Notes: a model not told the origin generated them from the sequence alone. A stretch of DNA of 64,000 bases from Peribacillus simplex (GCF_001542915.1 NZ_LNNH01000012.1:300757-364756), one strand, 5' to 3'; shown: positions 8,051 through 15,144, counted from the stretch's first letter. Numbers and translations: made by a program.

Positions 8051-8953
8051 TTAAAAGACTACCGTTTTATTTTCATGGACAAGGACACGATCCTCCAAAT
8101 GCCATTTAACGGCACGGGCGAGCACCCTCCGTTCAGCCGAACGGCCGATTTTCTTCATATCCCCTGCCGAATCACGATGATCGACACGTTCGATATCCTG
8201 CTCGATGATCGGACCTTCATCCAAGTCATTCGTCACATAATGTGAGGTCGCCCCAATCAGCTTGACACCCCGGTCATATGCCCGTTCATAAGGCCGTGCC
8301 CCGATGAATGCAGGTAAAAAGGAATGATGGATATTGATGATTTTATTCGGATGGGCCGCTACGAAATCCGGCGTCAGGATCTGCATATACCTCGCTAACA
8401 CAATCAGGTCGATATTGAATTCCTCGAGAAGGCCAAGCTGCTTCGTCTCCACTTCCTTACGAATATCCTTATTTGCAGGAATATAATAAAAAGGAATGCC
8501 CATCGATTCGACAATTTGTCTCGTATCTTCATGATTACTGATGACGAGCGCTATATCGGCCAACAAATCCCCGCTTTGCCATTCCCATAGCAATTCAAGC
8601 AGGCAATGCGGCTCCTTGGAAACGAAAATCGCCGTCCGCTTCAAATCACTCACATGCGTAAGCGTCCATTCCATCGAAAATGTTGCCGAAACCTCTTCAA
8701 AAGCCGATTCCATTTCCGCTGCCCTCTCCTTTAATCCTGGGCAATCGAATTCAATCCGCGTAAAAAAAGTACCACCCTCAGGATTCATCGAATACTGGCT
8801 TAACTCGACGATATTTGCATCATATTGTTTAAGGAACGCCGTAACTGTCGAAACGATCCCTGGCTGATCCGGACATTTAATAATCAAACGGCCCCTATCT
8901 TGATTTTTTTCGCGAAATTCCTCTAATTGCCCTTGCACAAAGTTGCTCACCAT
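8051..8953 (-). CDS. purU: Formyltetrahydrofolate deformylase
   Basis: Hydrolyses 10-formyl-tetrahydrofolate to formate and tetrahydrofolate, balancing one-carbon units and feeding formate to purine synthesis. The 300-residue protein has the PurU layout: an N-terminal ACT domain starting RGRLIIKCPDQPGIVSTV (about 20-100) that senses amino acids in other members, then a formyltransferase-fold domain with NIHHSFLPAFIGARPYERA near 225-245 and VTNDLDEGPIIEQD near 255-268. These segments hold the catalytic His and Asp of the family. The start is an ATG at 8953 preceded by a weak GTTGGGA site. It is transcribed alone. Confidence 0.93.
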   Translation of the reverse strand: MVSNFVQGQLEEFREKNQDRGRLIIKCPDQPGIVSTVTAFLKQYDANIVELSQYSMNPEGGTFFTRIEFDCPGLKERAAEMESAFEEVSATFSMEWTLTHVSDLKRTAIFVSKEPHCLLELLWEWQSGDLLADIALVISNHEDTRQIVESMGIPFYYIPANKDIRKEVETKQLGLLEEFNIDLIVLARYMQILTPDFVAAHPNKIINIHHSFLPAFIGARPYERAYDRGVKLIGATSHYVTNDLDEGPIIEQDIERVDHRDSAGDMKKIGRSAERRVLARAVKWHLEDRVLVHENKTVVF

Positions 8954-9341
8954 TTTCCCAACTGCCCTTCTACTATTTTGCTACATTATACTTCATGTCA
9001 TGGGCAGAATTAAAGTCGGTCCAACAATACGAGCATAAATACAGCTTCTCATTACAATGTATTCTACATTTTTCATACAAACAGCAGCATGCCGTTCAGT
9101 TGAATATAGGAGGAAACTTGCATACAAATAGCTGATCAATTCTTCCTTTCAGCTTTTTCTCTCCTCTCCGAAATATATACCATATTTACTAAATGATATT
9201 GTTTCAAAATTGGAATTTATCATCTCTATATTGGAATTCAAAAAAGCAATATTCATGTTAATTTTAGTACAAGTTGAGGTTTTCATCGAAAAACTCAATC
9301 GGCCGAATAGTAGTATGAAATGAAAAAAGGAGAAGGAATAA
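8954..9341. other. 388-bp gap at the left edge of the AT-rich island
   Basis: No supportable gene. Base composition falls sharply after about 9000, marking the start of the AT-rich region. A repeated TTGGAATT (starting at 9209 and 9232) and an AGGAGG at 9108-9113 with no open frame behind it are the only noticeable items. Confidence 0.5.
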
Positions 9342-10166
9342 ATGAAATATTTATCAATAGTAGCAGTATTTTTATTTTCTTTTGGTTTTGCCACAGAAGG
9401 CTTTGCCGAGGAAAATGGTACAAATGTTAGCAAAGAGAGACTAACAAATACAGAGTTAGATTATCTTGTAAATGAAGTTGGTAATACTGAAGAAGAAGCC
9501 GAGGATTTACCTGTTGAAATTGCGAAACAATTAATTGAAGAGGAAGCTCAAGTTATTGATACTGGATCAGAAATCATGGATATATATCTGCCAGAATTCA
9601 ACAAGCCTGGTCAAGTGCAAATTAGACCATTTGCAACTATCGCTGCTTCAACGTTAAAACTAGGCGGAACGGTATATAAAGTAACTAGTGATCGATCAAA
9701 AGAAGATAAATTTTATGTGTACGGTAACTTTCAATGGTTAAAGACACCTTCGTATACTTTAGTTGACAAGATGACTATTGGTTTCCCTTCAAGTTCAGGG
9801 CTCTATTTACCAACTAGCGGAGGAAAAGTAACACAACACCAACACAGATATTCCCAAGATCAACAAGGAAATGGGCGATGGATTGATTATGCCATCAAAT
9901 ATTCTCCAAGTAATTGGGAACCAAGTGCTGGTGTGGCTGGTTCGTATGATTTAAAAGCTTCTACTAGTAAAACTAAGCATAAAGGGTATATCGGACAATA
10001 CGTATATGTTCCAACATCTAAAAATGGTAAAATAAACATAAAAATAGAGTATGGGCATAGAAGAGTTGGTGGTACACCTACTGTGTCCGTTTATCCAGCC
10101 GGTTTATCCATTACACCCACTAGTATAACAGATACAAGGCCATATGGATTAACTCTGTCTTATTGA
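9342..10166 (+). CDS. Secreted protein of unknown function, AT-rich
   Basis: A 274-residue protein I do not recognise. Residues 1-22 form a clear signal peptide (hydrophobic run then GFAEE, cleavage likely after FA). Next is an acidic stretch of about 50 residues rich in Glu that could be a prosegment. From about 85 on the sequence becomes rich in Thr, Ser, Tyr, Gly and Lys with an alternating pattern, which suggests an all-beta domain. It has no cysteine. The start follows AAAAGGAGAAGG. A tiny two-helix membrane gene follows 24 nt later and is probably co-expressed. Codon use is much more AT-rich than the flanking core genes, which suggests acquisition by transfer. Confidence 0.75.
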   Translation: MKYLSIVAVFLFSFGFATEGFAEENGTNVSKERLTNTELDYLVNEVGNTEEEAEDLPVEIAKQLIEEEAQVIDTGSEIMDIYLPEFNKPGQVQIRPFATIAASTLKLGGTVYKVTSDRSKEDKFYVYGNFQWLKTPSYTLVDKMTIGFPSSSGLYLPTSGGKVTQHQHRYSQDQQGNGRWIDYAIKYSPSNWEPSAGVAGSYDLKASTSKTKHKGYIGQYVYVPTSKNGKINIKIEYGHRRVGGTPTVSVYPAGLSITPTSITDTRPYGLTLSY

Positions 10167-10190
10167 TTGGTTGTTAGAAAGGGAGGGGCC

Positions 10191-10358
10191 ATGAGGCAAA
10201 CCATTATTTATTTCATATCCATTCTATTCGTATCTGTATTGTTATTTTATATCTTTATCTTTGTTGCGCCTTTAGATGAACAATTTATTATCTCCTTTTT
10301 AATTATCATTTCACTGCAGCTTTCTTTAATATTAGCTATTGTATTAAAAAGAAGATAA
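10191..10358 (+). CDS. Small two-helix membrane protein
   Basis: A 55-residue protein beginning MRQTIIYFISILFVSVLL and ending LILAIVLKRR. Two hydrophobic helices are separated by APLDEQ, and the C-terminus is basic, so both ends are likely cytoplasmic. The start at 10191 follows GGGAGGGG; an in-frame ATG at 10167 directly abuts the previous stop and lacks a ribosome binding site. It is placed 24 nt behind the secreted-protein gene, an arrangement often seen for toxin/immunity or small accessory proteins, but no function can be assigned. Its first 24 nt are duplicated at 12304-12327. Confidence 0.6.
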   Translation: MRQTIIYFISILFVSVLLFYIFIFVAPLDEQFIISFLIIISLQLSLILAIVLKRR

Positions 10359-10545
10359 CACAGGGGTTTTTCAGGGTAAACGTTTAAACAAATCAAACAC
10401 ATTCCTCGGTTTTAACCCATCTAAGATCAATCCCTGAACAAAGTTTAACTCCTAAAGAATTTAGTACTGGAATGACTTCAAATTGACTAAAAATCTAGAA
10501 AACGCTTAAATCACCTAGTTAATGCAATGATTGAGGAGGCATAAC

Positions 10546-10677
10546 ATGAATGAAACAATTGTGAATTGGTTTGATGTAGGATATCAAATTACTATATTCA
10601 TATTATTGGTTGCTTTAATTTCTTTCATTATCCATTTGGTAAAAAGAAAAAAGCGTAATAAAAAATCTAACTATTAA
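10546..10677 (+). CDS. Tiny single-helix membrane protein (DUF4083-like)
   Basis: A 43-residue frame with an ideal ribosome binding site (GAGGAGG, 10533-10539) seven nt before the ATG. It starts MNETIVNWFDVGYQITIF, has one transmembrane helix, and ends with a highly basic tail (RKKRNKKSNY). Length, the short polar N-terminus before one helix and the basic tail resemble the DUF4083 family of tiny bacillus proteins, whose role is unknown. It is too short for usual ORF cut-offs. The reading frame continues open for another 38 codons after the stop with a peptide-like sequence (see 10678-10794). Confidence 0.55.
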   Translation: MNETIVNWFDVGYQITIFILLVALISFIIHLVKRKKRNKKSNY

Positions 10678-10794
10678 TATCCAGTTTGGAGATGTAGAGG
10701 CGGAACTTCCGTAACTCACAGTGGAAGAAGATCTAAAAAAGAGGCTGTAAATGAGGCTAAATCAGCATTTACAGCCTCTCTCTATTTATTCTCT
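10678..10794 (+). pseudogene. Possible remnant frame with terminator-like hairpin inside
   Basis: Directly after the stop of the tiny gene, the same frame reads on through residues like GGTSVTHSGRRSKKEAVNEAK and then loses sense. The motif recalls the end part of some polymorphic-toxin C-terminal domains, but this is a weak resemblance from memory and there is no start codon. A strong 13-bp stem, GAGGCTGTAAATG (10741-10753) with CATTTACAGCCTC (10766-10778), followed by a pyrimidine-rich run, lies in it and may terminate the upstream gene. Confidence 0.25.
10741..10790 (+). terminator. Hairpin likely ending the tiny-gene transcript
   Basis: A perfect 13-bp stem (10741-10753 with 10766-10778) around a 12-nt loop, followed by TCTCTATTTATTC. 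The T tract is broken, so termination may be incomplete. Confidence 0.55.
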
Positions 10795-10874
10795 TCCGGT
10801 TTTACTACCCTTTTGAGACAGCAAGAAGTTTAAATATAAATAGCTAACGACGTGTCTTTATGCTGTTATATTAT

Positions 10875-11342
10875 TTATTTTTTTTCACCTAAACATGCCG
10901 CTAAAGATAAAAATATATATGGGAAAGCCAATAAAATTAAATCCGGAAATCCATAACCATGAAACACTAAGTTATAATCTGGATGTTCATCCATATAATA
11001 ACCATTTCCCGCCATATAGAATCCCACAAACAAATAAGTAATGAAAGATATTGTTAAAGTACTTATAGTTAGAGAGTTTAATTTTATAGTACTTATGATG
11101 ATCGCAAAGTAAACTAAATATAAAATCGCTAAAATAACTAACAGTAAAAAATATAAACTGGCTCATAAATCGCTTTTCTTTTGATTTTTTTGCAGCAACC
11201 AAATAATCAGTAAGAAAAATAACGCCCAAGTAATTCTAAAAAATATATTTAGCATAAGGTTATACTGGTTGAAAAAATCATCTTGAATAATGAAAGTCGA
11301 TAAGAAGCCTATTATAAATATTATTATGTACCGCAGCAGCAT
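10875..11342 (-). pseudogene. Membrane protein gene split by an in-frame TGA
   Basis: A frame of 156 codons from ATG 11342 (after GATGAGG) to TAA 10875 reads as one continuous multi-helix membrane protein except for a TGA at codon 60 (plus-strand 11163-11165). The part before the stop begins MLLRYIIIFIIGFLSTFI and contains ITWALFFLLIIWLLQK. The part after it runs SLYFLLLVILAILYLVYF, then FITYLFVGFYMAGNGYYMDE, and ends LILLAFPYIFLSLAACLGEKK. Hydrophobic segments and sensible codon use on both sides show that both halves were one gene. No start with a ribosome binding site lies near the second half. The 80-codon frame at 10987-11229 is a shadow in another frame. Confidence 0.65.
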
Positions 11343-11429
11343 ATATTTACCTCATCTTTATGTAAAAGGTATCGTAATCGTACACCTACAATGTCGCGCA
11401 ACTGGCCTACAAAACATCCATACTTTCCT

Positions 11430-11537
11430 TCATTTCTGTTTCTCCTTACCTCTTACCTTTTTAAACACAAAAACTAATAAATATATAAATAACAAAAGTC
11501 CTCCAAAATTCAACACTTGCCAAATAATATCTCCCAC
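11430..11537 (-). CDS. Tiny single-helix membrane protein, GTG start
   Basis: A 35-residue frame begins with GTG at 11537 after GGGAGG (11545-11550). It reads VGDIIWQVLNFGGLLLFIYLL and ends with a basic tail (KKVRGKEKQK). The layout (short polar start, one helix, Lys-rich end) is the same as that of the 10546 gene and of DUF4083-type proteins. It lies 88 nt upstream of the broken membrane gene on the same strand. Support rests on the ribosome binding site and composition only. Confidence 0.4.
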   Translation of the reverse strand: MGDIIWQVLNFGGLLLFIYLLVFVFKKVRGKEKQK

Positions 11538-11801
11538 CAGTAGACCTCCCTTTTTTTTATAAAAAATCTAAAAAATTTAACTAATGGCAAGAACACGGTA
11601 CAATAACCAGTATGCTCCAAAGCAAGGCGGAAGTAGGCAATAGCACTCCAAAACTTGAGCCAACCAGCTTTTTAGTCGTGGCAACATTATTCGAACCAAC
11701 GCCGCTATTGAACAACCAATCAAAGTCCTGCTGATCAACAATTATATAGAAGGTTGGTTTTGAAATTGTCCTTTTTTCATTTAAATGAGATACAATTTAG
11801 A
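11538..11801. other. Gap with a patch of higher GC, possible gene debris
   Basis: No complete gene. A stretch from about 11580 to 11780 is less AT-rich than its flanks. On the minus strand it keeps one frame open for about 70 codons without a start codon; a segment of it reads QQDFDWLFNSGVGSNNVATT. On the plus strand a short frame ends in EQPIKVLLINNYIEGWF. Both cannot be real and neither has a start or ribosome binding site, so this is best read as a leftover of transferred DNA. Confidence 0.3.
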
Positions 11802-12020
11802 TTACATATCTTTCAGACTTACATTTTTAATGTTTGTAGCTATCATAAAGATGATACTGACTAAAACATAATAAATACCTAGAATGCCGAAGTTATCACT
11901 AAATAATAATGAGAATTCTCCACCCTGTAGAAGATACCTTATAATAAATGAACTAACTAGATATAAAACAGGAAGTAATACGAATAATACGATATAAGTA
12001 AGTTTTAATTTGTTTGTCAA
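11802..12020 (-). CDS. Small membrane protein (possible immunity-type protein)
   Basis: A 72-residue protein starting with TTG at 12020 after AAAAAAGGAG. It has two to three hydrophobic segments: an N-terminal helix with LTYIVLFVLLPVLYLVSSF, and a second region from GILGIYYVLVSIIFMIATN. The N-terminus is basic. No family is recognised. It lies 33 nt downstream of a broken gene for a Cys-containing hydrophobic peptide and would share its transcript. In many bacteriocin loci the toxin gene is followed by such a small membrane immunity protein, so that role is a reasonable guess, not shown. Confidence 0.6.
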   Translation of the reverse strand: MTNKLKLTYIVLFVLLPVLYLVSSFIIRYLLQGGEFSLLFSDNFGILGIYYVLVSIIFMIATNIKNVSLKDM

Positions 12021-12053
12021 TGTAACACTCCTTTTTTACATATGTGTATTACT

Positions 12054-12311
12054 TTATTTACCAACACAAGTCACACCATACCATGATAAGAATGCAGTAA
12101 GACCTACAACGTTTCCTCCAATACCAATCTTAATAAGTAATTTTGCAGCCTCTTTATATGCTTTTTTCTCTAAATAAGGCCAACATCCTCGGCAAAGATC
12201 ATTGTAAGGGATCAACTAAGATGCACCCATATCATCTTCTTTAAAATTAATTATATTAATAAGTAAACTTTTACGCGTTCCAACATTGGAATAATAGGTT
12301 AAAGGGGCCAT
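12054..12311 (-). pseudogene. Cys-containing hydrophobic peptide gene with in-frame TAG (bacteriocin-like)
   Basis: An 86-codon frame runs from ATG 12311 to TAA 12054 with one TAG at codon 32 (12216-12218). After the TAG it reads LIPYNDLCRGCWPYLEKKAY, then a [18 protein letters not shown] segment and a C-terminus TAFLSWYGVTCVGK: three Cys, an amphipathic basic helix and a Gly-rich hydrophobic end, much like class II bacteriocins. Codons 8-27 match a second decayed copy near 14846-14910 at the protein level. The proposed start is uncertain, because the first codons overlap antisense to a duplicated piece of another gene (12304-12327). A TTG directly after the TAG could restart translation, but no ribosome binding site precedes it. 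Confidence 0.45.
12236..12300. repeat. 65-bp imperfect direct repeat, copy 1
   Basis: About 59 of 65 positions match 14846-14910 in the same orientation without gaps. The core holds a near-palindrome GTTCCAACATTGGAAT. On the minus strand both copies continue weakly similar beyond the block, so they are decayed copies of the same gene. Confidence 0.8.
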
Positions 12312-12327
12312 GAGGCAAACCATTATT
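12304..12327 (+). repeat. Duplicated 24-nt start of the 10191 membrane gene
   Basis: The 24 nt from GGGGCC through ATGAGGCAAACCATTATT are identical to 10186-10209, which spans the ribosome binding site end and first six codons of the small membrane gene. After that the sequences diverge, so this is a truncated copy. Confidence 0.8.
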
Positions 12328-12760
12328 AATTTTTATTAATTTTTACGCCAAAGCGAAAGAGGTAAAAAGCCGATCTCCTTTACGTTAAGGAATTGACTTT
12401 TTACTTCTTCTTAGTGAACAAACGCACCGGTTAGCCATCCATGAAGCGCAAAAATCAGCGCTTCACCCACAGAGAATGAAAAACTGTTAATATGGATTTT
12501 AAATTTGCTAATATGTGTTTATAAGATTGATTAAGTGAACTTACTCGAAGGTCATAGATAGGGTACGACCGAGATACCTGTAAAATTCTATTACAAGCAT
12601 TAGCTGACATTGATGAACCCTTGAAGATACTGTTTTTTTGCCGATTTATCCAACAATGGAGCATATGTCCACTAAAGCAAGGATTAATGCCCAAAAACAT
12701 ATCCGCTAAGGTCTATGATAAGTTATTACATGTATCTGTACCTATATAATCAGAATAAAA
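12312..12760. other. 449-bp gap with no supportable gene
   Basis: An inverted repeat GAAGCGC (12442-12448) / GCGCTTC (12457-12463) and a longer antisense-open stretch (12455-12700) are present. Neither strand offers a start with a ribosome binding site. On the plus strand a frame of about 65 codons from roughly 12560 lacks a start codon. The stretch could be a decayed insertion sequence or transposase fragment, but no terminal repeats or transposase motif can be seen. Confidence 0.3.
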
Positions 12761-13702
12761 CTATATTGAATTTAATGATTTTAAATCTACTTTTTTCATA
12801 AAGTCGTCTTTAAAAATCGTAATTGTATATCCATTTAAGTTATAGCCCTTTAAATTTTTAATTTTATAAACATACCTTTTGTTATTAGTTGAGTAGATAC
12901 GTAGGTTTTGAGAACTGTCTTCTTTAACGTCCAAAAATAATAACCAATCTTTATAAACAATTGTTATCTCTGCAGAAGGATATTCCTTCTCTTTATTTGA
13001 AACTAATTTCCCCTCTGAAAACTTTAAAAACAATTCGTCATTAATATTATAAATCTCGGAACCATCTATATTATTTTTTATCAACTCAATCTTATTTCTT
13101 TCTGTTAAATTTGATTCATACAAGTCATACTTTTGTTTTTCTTCATTATAAGAAGTAAAAAATAATTTTTTCTTTATAACACTAACATCCATAAGTTTAC
13201 CAACATCAATAGCTAAATCATCCAATTGATTACTCTTTTCATTATACTTTGATATAACTCTTTTTTTCTCAGTTTTATCATCATTATAATAAATTCTACA
13301 AAAATACATATTATCTTTATCATCAATTGTTAGTGGAAACAACGCTTCGTTTTCGGGTAATTTTAATAATGTCCTAACTCCCTTTTCAGTATAACGAATA
13401 ATCGAGAAATTATTTGTTATACTGTTTCCACTCGTCAAAACATCGCTATATTCTTTAAAATTATATTGAAACTCATTTTCAGTATCTTTCCAATATCTAA
13501 TAAACTTATAAGTATCTTGATTATATACTTTCAGTTTTTGATCCCAATAATCCAAAACATATAGTTCTTCTATATTTTTTTCGCCTCTATATTTTTTCAT
13601 TTCAAAAGAACCCTTAAATTTAATAAAACTAAACAATAAAATAATTACTATGGTTAAAGATAATACAACGTATATTTTTTTATGCTCCTGCTGAAATCTC
13701 AT
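12761..13702 (-). CDS. Membrane-anchored extracellular protein of unknown function
   Basis: A 313-residue protein with one N-terminal membrane anchor (basic HKK, then VVLSLTIVIILLFSFI at about 12-27) and a large outside part. The outer domain is rich in Tyr, Asp, Asn, Lys and aromatic residues with repeated short strands such as ELYVLDYWDQKLKVYN, KDNMYFCRIYYNDDKTEKK and DLYESNLTERNKIELI, resembling a beta-propeller of six-bladed style. No enzyme motif is seen. Its start overlaps the frame-corrected end of the preceding secreted-protein gene by 23 nt, so the two form one operon and may work together at the cell surface. Strong AT bias, as elsewhere in the island. Confidence 0.65.
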   Translation of the reverse strand: MRFQQEHKKIYVVLSLTIVIILLFSFIKFKGSFEMKKYRGEKNIEELYVLDYWDQKLKVYNQDTYKFIRYWKDTENEFQYNFKEYSDVLTSGNSITNNFSIIRYTEKGVRTLLKLPENEALFPLTIDDKDNMYFCRIYYNDDKTEKKRVISKYNEKSNQLDDLAIDVGKLMDVSVIKKKLFFTSYNEEKQKYDLYESNLTERNKIELIKNNIDGSEIYNINDELFLKFSEGKLVSNKEKEYPSAEITIVYKDWLLFLDVKEDSSQNLRIYSTNNKRYVYKIKNLKGYNLNGYTITIFKDDFMKKVDLKSLNSI

Positions 13703-14317
13703 AAGACTTTTTATCTCCTGATAATTTCACTTTAGTAGTATTAGTTACTGAAATAGTCCCAGTTCTATAGTCTCCTTTAGGTGAAATAATTACATTGGAT
13801 CTATATGAGATTCCTTAGCTCCACTGCTATTTTCCCAGTACTTAGTTTTCGTTGAAGTAGTAGTCCATGCTGAACCTCCACCAGTATTAACTCCACTGCC
13901 GGATATTCCTAATGATATATTCGCTGAATTTCTCATTGATGCAGAAGCTTTCCAAGTTGTTCTAATAGATTCCACCTTTTTAGATCCTGAATAAACTGCA
14001 GAAACTTGATAATCCCATTGCAAAGTGTTTCCAGAAGTTTGTCCAATTTGTGATCGCCAAACGTTAGACGTTAATTTCCCTTGATTACCAGGTATATTAT
14101 ATCCTTTGTCTTGTGAAGCTCTAGGCATCGGGATCGCGCGAAGTGGTGACATTTCTTCTAGTGTCGCTGGAGTTCCCCCCTCAAGATAATCAAAAGGATC
14201 AACCTCCGAAGTATGATACGGATCATAAGTGAAATCTTCTTCCTCTGCAAATACAGCATCTATCTTCAACGATAAAAATAATAAAGATGATAACAATAAC
14301 AACAATATTCTATTCAT
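13680..14317 (-). pseudogene. Secreted protein gene with a -1 frameshift near its end
   Basis: The start at 14317 follows TAGGAGG. The intact frame ends at 13790 after 175 residues: a signal peptide (hydrophobic run then DAVFAEEE), an acidic segment, then a Ser/Thr/Asn-rich domain with KLTSNVWRSQIGQTSGN and SMRNSANISLGISGSGVN. Downstream, another frame continues with YRSNVIISPKGDYRTGTISV and ends SGDKKSYEISAGA at 13680. One extra A in the AAGG at about 13813-13817 would join the two frames as GAKGISYRSN. The restored protein would have 212 residues. This is therefore a recent frameshift, a phase-variable A tract, or a sequencing error. The layout (signal, acidic segment, beta-like domain) resembles the 9342 gene product. 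Confidence 0.65.
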
Positions 14318-14622
14318 TTCTTTTCCTCCTAAAATTTCACTTTTAATTTTTACTGATAATCCCTTGGGTTCCAAATACGTTCTGTAAGTCCTGACGAAAG
14401 AGTAGCTGTTCTAGCCCTCAGAATAACTACTAGGAGTAATACCAGCCAAGATCTCACCACCCGTAATAAGAAGATATTCCCTACAATGATTTATCTTAAT
14501 TTTCCATTTAATAAATCCCCTACCTTTTCTTTTTTTTACTAACATAGTTATTATTGTTAATAAACTCTTTAATTGGATTATTAAGGGTATAAATAGTAAT
14601 GATCAAGGTTCTATGCTGGGGA

Positions 14623-14757
14623 TTATGAAATTGCAATCTTTTTTTCTAATTCTTTTATAATAGTATTCCTTTCTGACAAGCTTTCTTGCGCCAATGTATT
14701 GAACGGGCTAAGAATAATGCAGGTTAAAATAATAATACCTATAATTTTGAACTTCAT
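14623..14757 (-). CDS. Very small secreted peptide
   Basis: A 44-codon gene with a strong TAGGAGG site (14764-14770) seven nt before ATG 14757. The product starts MKFKIIGIIILTCIILSPFN, a full signal peptide with likely cleavage after TLA, and leaves a mature part of about 21 residues, QESLSERNTIIKELEKKIAI plus Ser, predicted helical and charged. It could be a true small exported peptide or the head of a longer gene cut short; the downstream DNA shows no clear continuation. Its signal and strand agree with the nearby secreted-protein genes. Confidence 0.5.
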   Translation of the reverse strand: MKFKIIGIIILTCIILSPFNTLAQESLSERNTIIKELEKKIAIS

Positions 14758-14845
14758 AATAATCCTCCTATTTAATTATAAAATCTTACGTTTCCAGCCA
14801 GACACATCCTCGACTCATGTAATGGTTCATATGTGCTAATGTCAC

Positions 14846-14910
14846 CTTCTTTGGAATTAATTATATATATAAGTAAACTTTTACGCGTTCCAACATTGGA
14901 ACACTAGGTT
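14846..14910. repeat. 65-bp imperfect direct repeat, copy 2
   Basis: Matches 12236-12300 at about 59 of 65 positions. Here the core is a perfect palindrome GTTCCAACATTGGAAC. The minus-strand frame equivalent to the Cys-peptide gene has a stop just before the block (CCTAG) and then reads NVGTRKSLLIYIINSKEGDI, so this is a decayed paralogous copy. Confidence 0.8.
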
Positions 14911-15089
14911 TCATTTTTAAACAATCAAAGAGCATGAAATGAATTAAAGTCACTAGTTTTCCCTTTAGTAACACTTCTAAAATCATAGGCCTTCCTCTTA
15001 GGTAGCCCCCCTTCCTTTAACTCATATGACACCACAAAGTATTTGAATATTCAGTTTATATTTTTGATAAAATAAGGTTATCCACTACT

Positions 15090-15123
15090 TCGGAAGGGTA
15101 TAGACCTTTCGATTAGTTTTTTT
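15090..15123 (+). terminator. Terminator-like hairpin in the leader of the amino-acid ABC operon
   Basis: TCGGAAGG (15090-15097) pairs with CCTTTCGA (15105-15112), 8 bp with one G-T pair, followed by TTAG and seven T residues (15117-15123). It ends 21 nt before the start codon at 15145 and could act as an attenuator. No plus-strand gene lies near enough upstream to need it as an ordinary terminator. Confidence 0.45.
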
Positions 15124-15144
15124 GAAGGGAGAAATGAGATTATC

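Larger units (their letters stand above)
14758..15144. other. 387-bp gap at the right edge of the island
   Basis: It holds the ribosome binding site region of the small secreted peptide gene, copy 2 of the 65-bp repeat, and the leader of the amino-acid transporter operon. A weak promoter-like pair TTGAAT (15043-15048) and TAAAAT (15068-15073) with a 19-nt spacer could drive that operon. No further gene is supported. Confidence 0.5.

Noticed and set aside
10987-11229. 80-codon minus-strand frame
   Set aside because: It is out of frame with the membrane-protein coding signal, which continues to 10875 in another frame; treated as a shadow of the pseudogene.
11290-11562. 90-codon plus-strand frame
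   Set aside because: AT-rich, no ribosome binding site, and antisense to a better supported tiny gene and the pseudogene start.
12455-12700. 81-codon minus-strand frame, possible transposase remnant
   Set aside because: No ribosome binding site, no recognisable transposase motif and no terminal repeats; left as unexplained sequence.
14405-14545. 44-codon minus-strand frame starting MLVKKRKGRGFIKWK
   Set aside because: It has only a poor ribosome binding site and no family likeness; it may be chance in an AT-rich stretch.
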